Positions 52,553 through 61,634 of a stretch of 64,000 nt of DNA are shown piece after piece (position 1 is the first letter of the stretch; the number at the start of each line of letters is the position of its first letter). The notes below the pieces were generated by a model that saw nothing but the letters and a program-made list of their open reading frames with translations, made no database searches and had not been told where the DNA came from. Location: NCBI GenBank assembly GCA_039975855.1, contig JBDWGH010000002.1:868001-932000 (forward strand), read 5' to 3'. Source of the DNA: Litorimonas sp039975855 (lineage in GTDB: Bacteria > Pseudomonadota > Alphaproteobacteria > Caulobacterales > Maricaulaceae). Both the position numbers and the translations under genes were made by a program.

Positions 52553-53317
52553 TTAGGCGTCGACGGCCGTCGTATTTTTCTTGAAGAATTTTTTGTAAAT
52601 AGCAGGGATCAGTGCAACGAATGCGAGTGCAAAAAACGCAGGAGCAAAACTAGCGGCTGCATCACGTACTAGAGAACCAACATCTAAGGTCTCACCAGCC
52701 TCAGCCGCTTTCAGCAACGTCTTCTGTAAACCAGCCCCAATCAAAGTGTATGCCACCGTACCGGGAATAATCCCAAAGAAAGTTGAGATCAGATAATCTC
52801 GGAATTTCGCACCGAGAATGGCCGGCGCAATGTTGACCACTGCAAATGGGAACAACGGGATCAAGCGCAAGGTAAATAAATACGACAGAGGGCTCTCGTT
52901 AAACCCAGCTTCCATTTTGCCGACAAAAGGCCCGGCGATGGATTTCAAAGCTTCACCGATAGACGACTTCGCGGCAACAAAAAGAACGCAAGCGCCGATA
53001 GTCGCACCTACCACCGTTGCTGGTGCACCGACATAAACACCGAAGAGAAAACCACCACCGATCGTCAACGCACTGGCCGGCACCATAAATGCTGTGGCCG
53101 CGATATATATGGCAATGAAAGCCAAGAGCACGAGCAAGAAATTTTCTTGAACCAAATTATTGAGGTAAACTGCGTTCTCACCCAAGGCGGCCGGGCTAAG
53201 ATGGGTATGCCACCCTTGGGAAATCGCTAAGATCAATCCTCCCAGGATAATGTAAATCGGCCATAGCTTTATCCAAATCGGTTTGGACGCTTTTTCGGTC
53301 TGTGTTGTTTCGGTCAT
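52553..53317 (-). CDS. TVP38/TMEM64 (VTT/DedA-like) membrane protein
   Basis: 254 residues with about six hydrophobic segments. TAFMVPASALTIGGGFLFGVYVGAPATVVGATIGACVLFVAAKSSIGEAL and FTLRLIPLFPFAVVNIAPAILGAKFRDYLISTFFGIIPGTVAYTLIGAGL are the two halves of the VTT domain. Related proteins are lipid scramblase or transporter candidates. 30 bases upstream of the oxidoreductase gene on the same strand. Confidence 0.9.
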   Translation of the reverse strand: MTETTQTEKASKPIWIKLWPIYIILGGLILAISQGWHTHLSPAALGENAVYLNNLVQENFLLVLLAFIAIYIAATAFMVPASALTIGGGFLFGVYVGAPATVVGATIGACVLFVAAKSSIGEALKSIAGPFVGKMEAGFNESPLSYLFTLRLIPLFPFAVVNIAPAILGAKFRDYLISTFFGIIPGTVAYTLIGAGLQKTLLKAAEAGETLDVGSLVRDAAASFAPAFFALAFVALIPAIYKKFFKKNTTAVDA

Positions 53318-53355
53318 ATTATTTCTCTCGATTTAGCAAGCTAAGGAAGCCTGGT

Positions 53356-54324
53356 CTATTCGTTCAGGTCCCAATCATAGCCATAGCCATCGATTTTTGC
53401 GCCAGCGTCCAAGGCAGCCTTTAGCTCTGGCCCAGCAAATTCTCGAAAGTGATCAAGCGCAGCGCTTTTCGATCCACCAAAATCCTTTTCGAACCAATTG
53501 TAAATGGATGACACCTTCAATTTGTTACCTTTAATCGCAACGCCGCGCGGGGAATTAATAAATGCGCGTGCCGCCGCCTCGCGATCTGCATCTAATGTTT
53601 CGCCGACCCAAAGTTTGGACGGCAAGTTCGGACATCCAATTGACGCGCAATTGACCATGTAATGCACCATGGCTGGATTGGCGTAGCGTTTGCGTAAAAT
53701 CTTATGTTCAATATCATCTAAGCTCAAAACTTCCCCGTTTACTGTCACCTCGTCGCGTTTCCACGGTCCAAGTGAAAAGGCTCCAGCCTTGATCTTACGA
53801 ATGGATTTGACGGGATAGTTATCCAAAATCAGATTGACCGTCAGCGCATTATAAAGGTTGGCCCAATACGCGATTTGATCCGCTTCCGGAAAACTGTCCG
53901 GGTTTTGCGCAGCGAGGTAGTCAGTATAAGCCTTGATAGCCTTACCATCGCCATCGGCTTTTGCGCCGGCGTAATCGAACAAATTCAATCCGCCCTCGCC
54001 TCGCGAAATACGGCGCTGTAATACAGATTCATAATTAGCCACCGCTGCATTTCCTTGAGGCGCGACGACCTCCGCGGTCTTTATAACATCTGGTGTTGTT
54101 TCAATCATAGCGGGCTCAGATGCTTGTTCTACCACTTGCAAGGCGGGTTGAGGTTCACTTGTTTCCACCTGAGGCGCAAGCGCTTGTTGTGGAGTTTGGA
54201 TGGTATAGACAGCTTCCGCTGTTTTCACAGGTGGATTGCCACAATCGGGTCCGGCCCAAGCAAAGGCTGGAATGGAAATGGCTGCGCTTGTCAGCAAGGC
54301 AGCAAAGAGTTTTGTATGGCGCAT
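53356..54324 (-). CDS. Exported DUF547 protein
   Basis: 322 residues from the ATG at 54324 with a signal peptide (LFAALLTSAAISIPAFAWAG), then a proline/glutamine-rich linker to about 95. The DUF547 domain is clear: ADQIAYWANLYNALTVNLILDNYPVKSIRKI, LSLDDIEHKILRKRYANPAMVHYMVNCASIGCPNLPSK and FINSPRGVAI. The biochemical function is unknown. First gene of the DUF547-TVP38-oxidoreductase run. Confidence 0.88.
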   Translation of the reverse strand: MRHTKLFAALLTSAAISIPAFAWAGPDCGNPPVKTAEAVYTIQTPQQALAPQVETSEPQPALQVVEQASEPAMIETTPDVIKTAEVVAPQGNAAVANYESVLQRRISRGEGGLNLFDYAGAKADGDGKAIKAYTDYLAAQNPDSFPEADQIAYWANLYNALTVNLILDNYPVKSIRKIKAGAFSLGPWKRDEVTVNGEVLSLDDIEHKILRKRYANPAMVHYMVNCASIGCPNLPSKLWVGETLDADREAAARAFINSPRGVAIKGNKLKVSSIYNWFEKDFGGSKSAALDHFREFAGPELKAALDAGAKIDGYGYDWDLNE

Positions 54325-54481
54325 GCGAGCGGTCCTGTTATTTGGTCTTAAGTTAGCCGCCTGATAGGTTAAAGCTTCAGCTAAGTCAGGGAACGCTTGG
54401 TTCACGCACCGTCACGTTTTTGTGCCTGTCTTGTGAGACATTGGCAACATGCCAATCAAAACTTGAGAGTGAAGCCACGTC

Positions 54482-54579
54482 TTGACAGTCAACGCCCGCG
54501 CGCGTAGGTCGCGGCCCTTGAGATACTTAGGCTCTCCGACTACCGAGTCGACTGAGCTGACCTGATAAAGAGAATTAAG
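54482..54579 (+). promoter_or_regulatory. Likely rpmH promoter and leader
   Basis: A TTGACA hexamer at 54482-54487 is followed 17 bases later by a weak TAGGTC. The stretch to the rpmH start carries short GC-rich inverted repeats (CGAC...GTCG near 54537-54550). The hexamer matches a sigma70 -35 box; the -10 is poor, as is common in alphaproteobacteria. Confidence 0.4.
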
Positions 54580-54714
54580 ATGAAACGTACTTTTCAGCCT
54601 TCAAACCTCGTTCGCGCTCGTCGTCACGGATTCCGTGCGCGTATGGCTACAAAAAATGGCCGTGCCGTTCTGGCTCGTCGCCGAGCCAAAGGCCGCAAGC
54701 GTCTTTCCGCATAA
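54580..54714 (+). CDS. rpmH: Ribosomal protein bL34
   Basis: 44 residues, very basic: MKRTFQPSNLVRARRHGFRARMATKNGRAVLARRRAKGRKRLSA, written here as the complete short gene in outline. It is the smallest large-subunit protein, and its position ahead of rnpA is near universal in bacteria. AGAATTAAG precedes the ATG. dnaA is not visible on the upstream side. Confidence 0.97.
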   Translation: MKRTFQPSNLVRARRHGFRARMATKNGRAVLARRRAKGRKRLSA

Positions 54715-54759
54715 TCAGCCCAACGGCGATTCTGCGCGGTGAACGCCGCCTCTAAAGAT

Positions 54760-55140
54760 ATGACACCAAAGCTCGGAATGCTCAAAAAGCGTTCCGAGTT
54801 TTTATATGTGCGCGACGGATTTTATTCCGCAAAAGGCGGAGTTGTCGTGCAAATGCGTGAAAATTCAGTGCGTTCCGGGATTGGGATGGGTTTCACAGCC
54901 ACCAAAAAGATTGGAAATGCAGTGATCCGCAACCGCGCGAAACGTCGGTTACGCGAGGTTGCGCGCACACTTTTACCCGAGCATGGCCTACCAGGATATG
55001 ACTATGTCCTCATCGCACGTAACTCCACCACTGCACGAGATTGGACGGACTTGCTTGACGACACGCGTAAAGCCCTCATAACCCTTTCGCAGCGGGCCTC
55101 CGGGGACGCAGGGAACAATCACAAAAAAGCCAAGAGCTAG
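54760..55140 (+). CDS. rnpA: Ribonuclease P protein component
   Basis: 126 residues from ATG 54760 (MTPKLGMLKKRSEFLYVRDG); a GTG at 54739 would add seven residues. The RNR-like motif is GNAVIRNRAKRRLREVAR, preceded by GIGMGFTATKKI. It binds the RNase P RNA and 5' leader of pre-tRNA. 45 bases after rpmH and 6 before yidC. Confidence 0.94.
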   Translation: MTPKLGMLKKRSEFLYVRDGFYSAKGGVVVQMRENSVRSGIGMGFTATKKIGNAVIRNRAKRRLREVARTLLPEHGLPGYDYVLIARNSTTARDWTDLLDDTRKALITLSQRASGDAGNNHKKAKS

Positions 55141-55146
55141 TCCACC

Positions 55147-56988
55147 ATGAATGAACAGAAAAACCTTATCTGGGCCATGATTCTCTCGGCGATCGTCGTG
55201 TTGCTTTATTTCACCTTTATTGAAGGCCCAGCGACGCAAAAAGCCCGTTTGGATGCAGAAGCTGAGATGGCCCGTCTGCAAGCCGAGCAATCGGAAAATG
55301 CGCCTTCTGCTGTTATCGAAGAACCTAAATCCCGCGAAGAGCTGATCGCGCAAGGTGAAGCCACACGGATTAAAATCGAAACGCCCGCTCTGACGGGATC
55401 ATTTCTCACGACCGGATCTCGCGTTGATGATCTGGCGCTCAAAAATTACAATGCGACACTGAATGCGGAAGATGGTTTGGTCCAACTGCTCAATCCTGAG
55501 GGGGGCGAACGCTCAGCTTATATCGCCGATAACTGGACAGCCGTTGACGGCGGATCCGGAACGTCGTCGGCTTGGACCGTCGTCTCCGGCGACGTCATCA
55601 CCCCCTCAACACCCGTCTTATTGGAAAAGCAGGTTGGATCCGTGCGTATTCAACGCGAGCTGAGCGTCGATGACCAATATCTCATCACACTCACTGATAG
55701 TCTCACCAACACTGGCTCTACGGAAACTAGTGTTGAGCGCAAAGGTGTTGCTCGCCAAGTTGGCCTCGCCGATGATTTGACCAACTTCTTCATCATTCAA
55801 GAAGGCCCAATCTCAACGATTGACGGCAAATATCACGAGCAGAAATATAAGAAGCTCAAGAAAAAAGGCGCTTGGACTGTTAAAGGCGAAGGCGGTTGGG
55901 TTGGCTTAACCGATAAATATTGGTTACAAGCCGCGATTGCCCCACAAGGCAATCCTGTCGAAGCCAATTATGATTTCAAATACATCAACAATAAGGATGT
56001 CTATGAAACGTCCTATACAACTGCATCTCTTACGCTGACGCCTGGCGCCACCGTTCAGTCAATCGGCTATATGATGGCCGGACCGAAGGATTTCAACATG
56101 CTGAAATCCTATGAGGATGCCGGCATTTCCGATCTCACCAATGCGATTGGTTGGGGCAAATTGAAAATTCTCGTGAAACCTATCAGCCGCATACTGTCAT
56201 GGCTGGGTGAGAAACTTGGTAGTGTGGGGCTAGGTATTCTGGCGCTGACGCTCCTCATCAAACTCGTCATGTATCCGCTCTACTCCAAGCAATATGCATC
56301 TCAAGCGAAGATGAAGAAGGTCCAGCCAAAACTGAAGAAGCTTCAAACCCGGTACAAAGATGACCGCATGAAGTTGCAGCAGGAAATGATGGCGCTTTAC
56401 AAGAAAGAAGGCGCGAATCCCGCAGCAGGTTGCCTGCCGATCATCCCGACAATCTTTGTGTTCTTCGCGCTCTACAAAGCCGTGTTCATCAATCTCGACC
56501 TGCGGCATGCTCCCTTCTTAGGTTATGTGCAGGATTTGTCTGCTCGTGACCCGCTCTCAATCATCAACGGTTTTGGCATTTTTCCATGGGCCGGTCAGCC
56601 CGAATGGATGCCTGCGCTTCTAACGATCGGGCCGCTTGCCATTCTCTACGGCGCCTCAATGAGCCTGATGTACACTTTGCAGCCAACACCAACCATGGGC
56701 GCGAGTGATCAGGCTGCGCTTCAGGCCAAAATTTTTAAATGGATGCCTTGGATGTTCATGTTCATCTTGGCAGGCTTCCCAGCTGGCCTTCTAATCTACT
56801 GGATTTGGAACAACATTCTGTCCTTTGGTCAACAATATTGGATCACGCGTAAAAACGGCGTCGACACCCCCGTCGATAAGTTCTTCCGCAAAATCACGGG
56901 CAAAGCAGAACCTATTGTCGAGGGCGAAGCTGTCGAGATTGAACCAAACTCAGTCAAGAAAAAGAAAAAGCCCAAGTCCAAGAAATGA
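55147..56988 (+). CDS. yidC: Membrane protein insertase YidC
   Basis: 613 residues: N-terminal anchor (LIWAMILSAIVVLLYFTFIEG), a long periplasmic beta domain (about 70-355), then five helices with MYPLYSKQYASQAKMKKVQPKLKKLQTRY, NPAAGCLPIIPTIFVFFALYKAVF and the C-terminal GLLIYWIWNNILSFGQQYW. A basic lysine-rich tail (KKKKKPKSKK) ends the protein. It inserts and folds inner-membrane proteins with or without Sec. Confidence 0.97.
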   Translation: MNEQKNLIWAMILSAIVVLLYFTFIEGPATQKARLDAEAEMARLQAEQSENAPSAVIEEPKSREELIAQGEATRIKIETPALTGSFLTTGSRVDDLALKNYNATLNAEDGLVQLLNPEGGERSAYIADNWTAVDGGSGTSSAWTVVSGDVITPSTPVLLEKQVGSVRIQRELSVDDQYLITLTDSLTNTGSTETSVERKGVARQVGLADDLTNFFIIQEGPISTIDGKYHEQKYKKLKKKGAWTVKGEGGWVGLTDKYWLQAAIAPQGNPVEANYDFKYINNKDVYETSYTTASLTLTPGATVQSIGYMMAGPKDFNMLKSYEDAGISDLTNAIGWGKLKILVKPISRILSWLGEKLGSVGLGILALTLLIKLVMYPLYSKQYASQAKMKKVQPKLKKLQTRYKDDRMKLQQEMMALYKKEGANPAAGCLPIIPTIFVFFALYKAVFINLDLRHAPFLGYVQDLSARDPLSIINGFGIFPWAGQPEWMPALLTIGPLAILYGASMSLMYTLQPTPTMGASDQAALQAKIFKWMPWMFMFILAGFPAGLLIYWIWNNILSFGQQYWITRKNGVDTPVDKFFRKITGKAEPIVEGEAVEIEPNSVKKKKKPKSKK

Positions 56989-57683
56989 GTCCTGCCCCCT
57001 CGGACATAAATGACGAGAAAGCCCCACTCGCAACAACGCCGGAGTTTACGGCCTCCCAAATAGAGGATGGTCGTTTGCTTTTCGCGCGTGAGGTTCTCTT
57101 TATGCTGTCCGTTGTGAATTTGGATGGATTGCCTCCACCTGATCGCCCCGAAATTTGCTTCGCAGGTCGGTCAAATGTCGGTAAATCCTCGCTCATCAAT
57201 GCATTGACAAACCGCAAGGGTCTGGCGCGCGCGTCCAACACCCCGGGGCGGACGCGAGAGCTAAACTATTTCAATGTCGATGATCGCTTAAACCTCGTCG
57301 ATCTACCAGGTTATGGATATGCGCGGGCACCAAAAACGCAAATTTCAAACTGGACGAAACTTACCCGGTCTTTTTTGCGCGGTCGTGCAGGTTTGCGCCG
57401 CGTCTTTCTACTGATTGATAGCCGTCACGGTATAAAGCCTTCTGATATTGAGTTGATGGAGATGCTGGATGATGCGGCCGTAACCTATCAGCTAGTTCTG
57501 ACCAAAACCGACAAAATCAAACGTGCGGAATTGGATAAAGTCATGCGCCGGACGTCGCGGACGATCAATAAACGTCCAGCGGCCCACCCTGAGTTGATGG
57601 TCACTTCATCAGAGAAAAACACAGGCCTCGAAGATTTACGCGCCGAAATCGCGACCTTGGCCCTGCCGCGCGCTGCGCTATAA
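56985..57683 (+). CDS. yihA: Ribosome-biogenesis GTPase YihA/YsxC (EngB)
   Basis: 232 residues. G1 GRSNVGKSSLINALTNRKGLAR, G2 around TPGRTRELN, G3 VDLPGYGYA, G4 LTKTDK and G5 SSEKN. Needed for large-subunit assembly. The start overlaps the yidC stop (ATGA). An N-terminal extension of about 40 residues precedes the GTPase domain. Confidence 0.95.
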   Translation: MSPAPSDINDEKAPLATTPEFTASQIEDGRLLFAREVLFMLSVVNLDGLPPPDRPEICFAGRSNVGKSSLINALTNRKGLARASNTPGRTRELNYFNVDDRLNLVDLPGYGYARAPKTQISNWTKLTRSFLRGRAGLRRVFLLIDSRHGIKPSDIELMEMLDDAAVTYQLVLTKTDKIKRAELDKVMRRTSRTINKRPAAHPELMVTSSEKNTGLEDLRAEIATLALPRAAL

Positions 57684-57690
57684 GAGCTTT

Positions 57691-58551
57691 ATGCAACGCC
57701 GAAAAAACGAATCAGGTTGGACAAGTGCTCAGGTTCTCTCAGAGGCCCTGCCCTTTATTCAACGTCACTCCGGACGTTGGGTCGTCGTCAAATTTGGCGG
57801 TCACGCAATGGGCAGCCCTGAATTAACGGCGGAGTTTGCCAAAGATATCGTTTTATTGCGCCAATGTGGCCTCCGTCCTGTTGTCGTCCATGGCGGCGGT
57901 CCACAGATCGGCACCATGCTAGAACGCCTGCAAATCAAGACAAAATTCAAAGACGGCTTACGCGTCTCTGACATGGAAACCGTCGGCGTTGCCGAAATGG
58001 TTCTGTCGGGTGCGATCAATAAATCCATTGTCAGCGCGATTAATGTCGCTGGCGGAAAAGCCGTCGGTATATCCGGGCGCGATGCACGCCTGATAACAGC
58101 TCGTCCCGTGAATGCGGATTTGGGTTTTACGGGTGAGCCAACAGGCACGGATGTCACCCTGATTGAAACCTTGGCCAGCGACGATGCGGGGTTCATCCCG
58201 GTGGTTTCCCCTATCAGTGCCGATGATGACGGTCATGGTTACAACATCAATGCTGATACCGCTGCAGGTGTGCTCGCGTCAGCACTGGGGGCCAGCCGCT
58301 TAATGTTGCTGACCGATATCGAAGGCGTAATGGACGGAGACGGTAATCTGCTTACCGACCTGTCCGGTAGTGAAGCGCGCGGGTTAATTTCAGACGGTAC
58401 CGCAAAGGGCGGCATGATCCCGAAACTCACAACAGCGATCAACGCGGTTGAGGGTGGTGTGGAAGCCGTTGTCATACTCGACGGACGCAGAGCCCACGGA
58501 CTGCTGGTTGAACTCTTCACCGATATGGGTGCGGGAACATTAATCCGGTGA
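57691..58551 (+). CDS. argB: Acetylglutamate kinase
   Basis: 286 residues; phosphorylates N-acetylglutamate in arginine synthesis. VVVKFGGHAMG (ATP site lysine), PVVVHGGGPQIG, GLRVSDMETVGVAEMVLSG, YNINADTAAGVLASALGASRLMLLTDIEGV and GGMIPKLTTAINAVEGGVEAVVILDGR are all present. The yihA-argB pairing is typical of alphaproteobacteria. Seven bases after yihA. Confidence 0.96.
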   Translation: MQRRKNESGWTSAQVLSEALPFIQRHSGRWVVVKFGGHAMGSPELTAEFAKDIVLLRQCGLRPVVVHGGGPQIGTMLERLQIKTKFKDGLRVSDMETVGVAEMVLSGAINKSIVSAINVAGGKAVGISGRDARLITARPVNADLGFTGEPTGTDVTLIETLASDDAGFIPVVSPISADDDGHGYNINADTAAGVLASALGASRLMLLTDIEGVMDGDGNLLTDLSGSEARGLISDGTAKGGMIPKLTTAINAVEGGVEAVVILDGRRAHGLLVELFTDMGAGTLIR

Positions 58552-59618
58552 TGCGGGCCTTATTGCTTTCTCTTAGCCTCGTCTGTTGGACACAGGCAGC
58601 GGCGGCTCAATTGCCGTCTAATAATGCGGGCACTCTGTCAGACGACGCCAACGCGACAACAAATAACTGGGATGTCTGCAACGAGACGAGCTATGTCCTT
58701 CGTTTTGCCTCCGCTTATATTCGGTCAGACCGCATGCAAGCCGCCGGTTGGACCAGCGTTCAGCCCGGCGCCTGCGTGACGATTGTTACGCCCAAAGACA
58801 GTCCTCGATTTCTATTCGCCGAAAGCCTGCCCATCCACCGGGGCGGCGTAAGAGAATGGAAAGGTCCGGTTGAACTCTGCGCGACAGAAACCGATTTTAC
58901 CTCTGACGCCACGGATAATTGTGCGCTGAAAAACATGGACACGCGCGATTATTTTGCCGTGAAACCGACTGAACGTCAGACAGCTTTTATTGAACCCGGA
59001 GATTTCGGCGTGAATGCAGAAACCGCTGGATTGCAACGTTTGCTCCAGGATTCTGGCTATAAAATAACGCGCATTGATGGATTATCAGGCCGGCGAACCC
59101 TGAGAACAATCGCAGCGGCAAAGTCCGACTTAGAGCTGGATAAAGCGGCAACCAATCAAGAACTGATTAATGCACTGATCCCTAAAGCCGAGGCCGCACG
59201 TAACACGATCGGTTTGGATATTTGTAATGATGGGACATCGCGTATGTATGGCGCGATCGCTATTCAACAGGACGGAAATTGGACGTCGCGAGGATGGTGG
59301 CCCATCGATGTCGGAACCTGCGTGAAACCCTATGATCGCACCCTGATTGGTACACAGGCGCACATTTACGCCCTGCAGGAGTCAGTGACGGAAGAGGGAG
59401 AACCAAATCCTGATCGCCGTTTGCGCTCCGAAGTCGTAACGCCTGCCCCGTTCTGTATCGCAGAATCGCGATTTTCGGCTTTGGGACGTGAGAACTGCTT
59501 GGAACAAGGCTATGCCGCCGTCGATTTTCGGCCAATCCCATCCGACGTTGATGTCCAAATCATACGTCTAACTGATGCTGATTTCGTTGAAGGCGGTGGA
59601 GACGGCTTGCGTCGCTAA
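58551..59618 (+). CDS. Exported protein with two DUF1036-like domains
   Basis: 355 residues from ATG 58551 (a GTG sits one codon earlier; either way it overlaps the argB stop). Signal peptide MRALLLSLSLVCWTQAAAA. Two copies of the DUF1036 pattern: WDVCNETSYVLRFASAYIRSDRMQAAGWTSVQPGACVTI (about 36-75) and LDICNDGTSRMYGAIAIQQDGNWTSRGWWPIDVGTCVK (about 222-260), each with the W-x-x-V/I-x-P/V-G-x-C turn. Between them lies a peptidoglycan-binding-like helical stretch (FGVNAETAGLQRLLQDSGY). Function unknown. Confidence 0.8.
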   Translation: MRALLLSLSLVCWTQAAAAQLPSNNAGTLSDDANATTNNWDVCNETSYVLRFASAYIRSDRMQAAGWTSVQPGACVTIVTPKDSPRFLFAESLPIHRGGVREWKGPVELCATETDFTSDATDNCALKNMDTRDYFAVKPTERQTAFIEPGDFGVNAETAGLQRLLQDSGYKITRIDGLSGRRTLRTIAAAKSDLELDKAATNQELINALIPKAEAARNTIGLDICNDGTSRMYGAIAIQQDGNWTSRGWWPIDVGTCVKPYDRTLIGTQAHIYALQESVTEEGEPNPDRRLRSEVVTPAPFCIAESRFSALGRENCLEQGYAAVDFRPIPSDVDVQIIRLTDADFVEGGGDGLRR

Positions 59619-59640
59619 TTGAACCCGTTAAGGCGGGCGC

Positions 59641-60333
59641 ATGACCAAGATTGACCTCTCCCATATCGATAGCTGGATTTTCGATCTCGATAATACGCTC
59701 TATCCGGCGGATGTAGAATTTTTCAGCCAAATCGTCGTCAAGATTGAGCAATATGTCGCGCGATATTTATCGCTGGAGCCCGAAGCCGCACTGCATCTTC
59801 AGAAAGAATATCTGACGGAATATGGCACAACCCTGTCCGGTATGATGGCGGTCCATGGCATGGACCCCGCGCCTTTCCTTGACTATGTGCATGATGTCGA
59901 TTTGAAATTCCTAAAACCCAATCCGGCTTTGCGCGAAAATATCAAATCTCTTCCCGGACAAAAGTACATCTTCACCAATGGCTCCAAAGGTCATGCCAGA
60001 AATGTGGCGGGGCACTTAAACCTCTTTGATTTGTTTGATGGGCATTTCGGCGTGGAAGACACGGGATATATTCCGAAACCTAAAGCGCACGCCTATGATG
60101 TTTTCCTAAGTGTGTTCCCGGACATTGACCCCACCAAAGCAATTTTCTTTGAAGATAATTTGCGCAACCTAGAAGTCCCGAAGGCGCTCGGCATGACAAC
60201 AGTACTGGTCGTGTCCGATGAGGATTGGAGCCACGAACCTGAAGCAGCCCGCCCCGCAGCAGGTGCGGGCGAAGCTGATTTCGTAGACTACGTCACAAGC
60301 GATTTAGCCCGGTGGTTGGGCAAACACACCTAA
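59641..60333 (+). CDS. HAD-family pyrimidine 5'-nucleotidase
   Basis: 230 residues. Motif I is IDSWIFDLDNTLYPADVEFF, motif II KYIFTNGSKGHARNV, motif III IPKPKAHAYDVFL and motif IV IFFEDNLRNLEVPKALGM. The DLDNTLYP start and NG(S/D) block are typical of SDT1/PhoG-like pyrimidine 5'-nucleotidases. It converges on the next gene with stops overlapping by 4 bases. Confidence 0.9.
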   Translation: MTKIDLSHIDSWIFDLDNTLYPADVEFFSQIVVKIEQYVARYLSLEPEAALHLQKEYLTEYGTTLSGMMAVHGMDPAPFLDYVHDVDLKFLKPNPALRENIKSLPGQKYIFTNGSKGHARNVAGHLNLFDLFDGHFGVEDTGYIPKPKAHAYDVFLSVFPDIDPTKAIFFEDNLRNLEVPKALGMTTVLVVSDEDWSHEPEAARPAAGAGEADFVDYVTSDLARWLGKHT

Positions 60334-61295
60334 CGGAGTAAATCCGCTGCCGTGAGCACACCATCATCAATCAATATCTGCGTCGGTAGAGTATAAACCT
60401 GCAACGTCCTACCATCCCGCGTAGAAGTGAACACCACTTCGGATTTATTGGGTGTGAGCTTTGCCGCAAAATCCGCTGCGGGTCCATTTAAATGCGGACC
60501 CAAGTTTTCTGGGTCGGACCAGACATTACCTTCCTTTCGAGAGACGAAAATATCGGCACCACCTTCGCCGCCCCGCGCGCTGTAAGTGATTAGCATCAAT
60601 CCGCCTTCTGGTGAGACCCAGGCATGATTATCACGACCCGTTGAGTTTATCGGCGTTGGCAAAGGCACGGCCGCCGCCTGCGTTCCATTCGTTTGACGTT
60701 CCGAAAGAAAAATATCCCGCTCGCCCATGGCGTCAAATCGTTCTGACCAAAAATAGAGATCTCCATTTGCCGTCATGACAGGCGCCGTGGAGTTGTGAAC
60801 ATAGCGGAGTTTACCGAAGCTGCCATGACGCGGGCGATTTAAGTCAGCAGCATCCCCGTAAACTGCGTCCAAAGCTTCAGGAACAGCATCCGGATTGTTC
60901 AGATCCAATCGATAAAGATCAAAATCCTCATAGACCTCCAAGTCCGCATATCTATCGCGCGGTGCTGACCAAGAAAATAAAAGGTAGTTTCCATCCGGCG
61001 TCACGCTTGGCCAATCCACACGCCCCCTATCTAACTTCGAAATTGGTTTAGACGGTTGCCATTGACCATCCACTTTTTCTGACACGCGCAGCAATTGCGG
61101 ACACGGTCCGATTTGTGTGCAGGCACTTTGTGGGAAGTAGGCAAAACGCCCATCCGGGGAAAAAGCAGGTGTCAGTGTGATTTGATCATCTAAATTTATT
61201 GCACCTACAGCTAGCTTGTTAGGTTGATCCAAACTTTGGCCCGCTTGAACGCCTACGGGAGACAAAAGGAAGAGAGCGGTGAGAATATGTTTCAT
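60330..61295 (-). CDS. Exported PD40/TolB-type beta-propeller protein
   Basis: 321 residues with a signal peptide (MKHILTALFLLSPVGVQAG). Repeated WD40-like PD40 units are visible: LTPAFSPDGRFAYFPQ, DWPSVTPDGNYLLFSW, APVMTANGDLYFWSER, NHAWVSPEGGLMLITYSARGGEGGADIFVS and AKLTPNKSEVVFTSTRDG. Likely a periplasmic propeller; binding partner or activity unknown. Confidence 0.85.
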   Translation of the reverse strand: MKHILTALFLLSPVGVQAGQSLDQPNKLAVGAINLDDQITLTPAFSPDGRFAYFPQSACTQIGPCPQLLRVSEKVDGQWQPSKPISKLDRGRVDWPSVTPDGNYLLFSWSAPRDRYADLEVYEDFDLYRLDLNNPDAVPEALDAVYGDAADLNRPRHGSFGKLRYVHNSTAPVMTANGDLYFWSERFDAMGERDIFLSERQTNGTQAAAVPLPTPINSTGRDNHAWVSPEGGLMLITYSARGGEGGADIFVSRKEGNVWSDPENLGPHLNGPAADFAAKLTPNKSEVVFTSTRDGRTLQVYTLPTQILIDDGVLTAADLLR

Positions 61296-61387
61296 GTACT
61301 GTCTACGAAATGAAAACCCTCGATAGATGTTACAACTGCGTCATCCTGTGACTTGACCACGCGCGCAGCCTTCCCCACATATGGTGT

Positions 61388-61573
61388 ATGACAGACCGCA
61401 CCAAACCCGCGATTGCCATTAACCGGAATGCCGTGAACTGCCCGCGTTGCAATACGCGCCAGCCAAAATTCCGCATGCCAAAATCACTGAAGCAGTTCTT
61501 CTTTGGTGGATGGACGTGTGAACGCTGCCATACGGAAATGGACAGCTTTGGACGGCCTATTTTCAATCATTAG
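61388..61573 (+). CDS. Small zinc-ribbon protein
   Basis: 61 residues. Two CxxC knuckles 30 residues apart (NCPRCNTRQPKFRMP and WTCERCHTEMD) suggest a single zinc ribbon. It resembles short alphaproteobacterial proteins of unknown function. It lies 62 bases upstream of def, on the same strand. Confidence 0.75.
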   Translation: MTDRTKPAIAINRNAVNCPRCNTRQPKFRMPKSLKQFFFGGWTCERCHTEMDSFGRPIFNH

Positions 61574-61634
61574 GCACAGGGGCTAGCTGGCGGCTTGGGT
61601 TGACCCTTTCGGCCCCTGCCCCTATCTCCCCTGC

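Noticed and set aside
54406..54760. Chromosome origin next to rpmH-rnpA
   Set aside because: dnaA is not present on the upstream side and I saw no cluster of DnaA boxes; in alphaproteobacteria these genes are usually separate from the origin.
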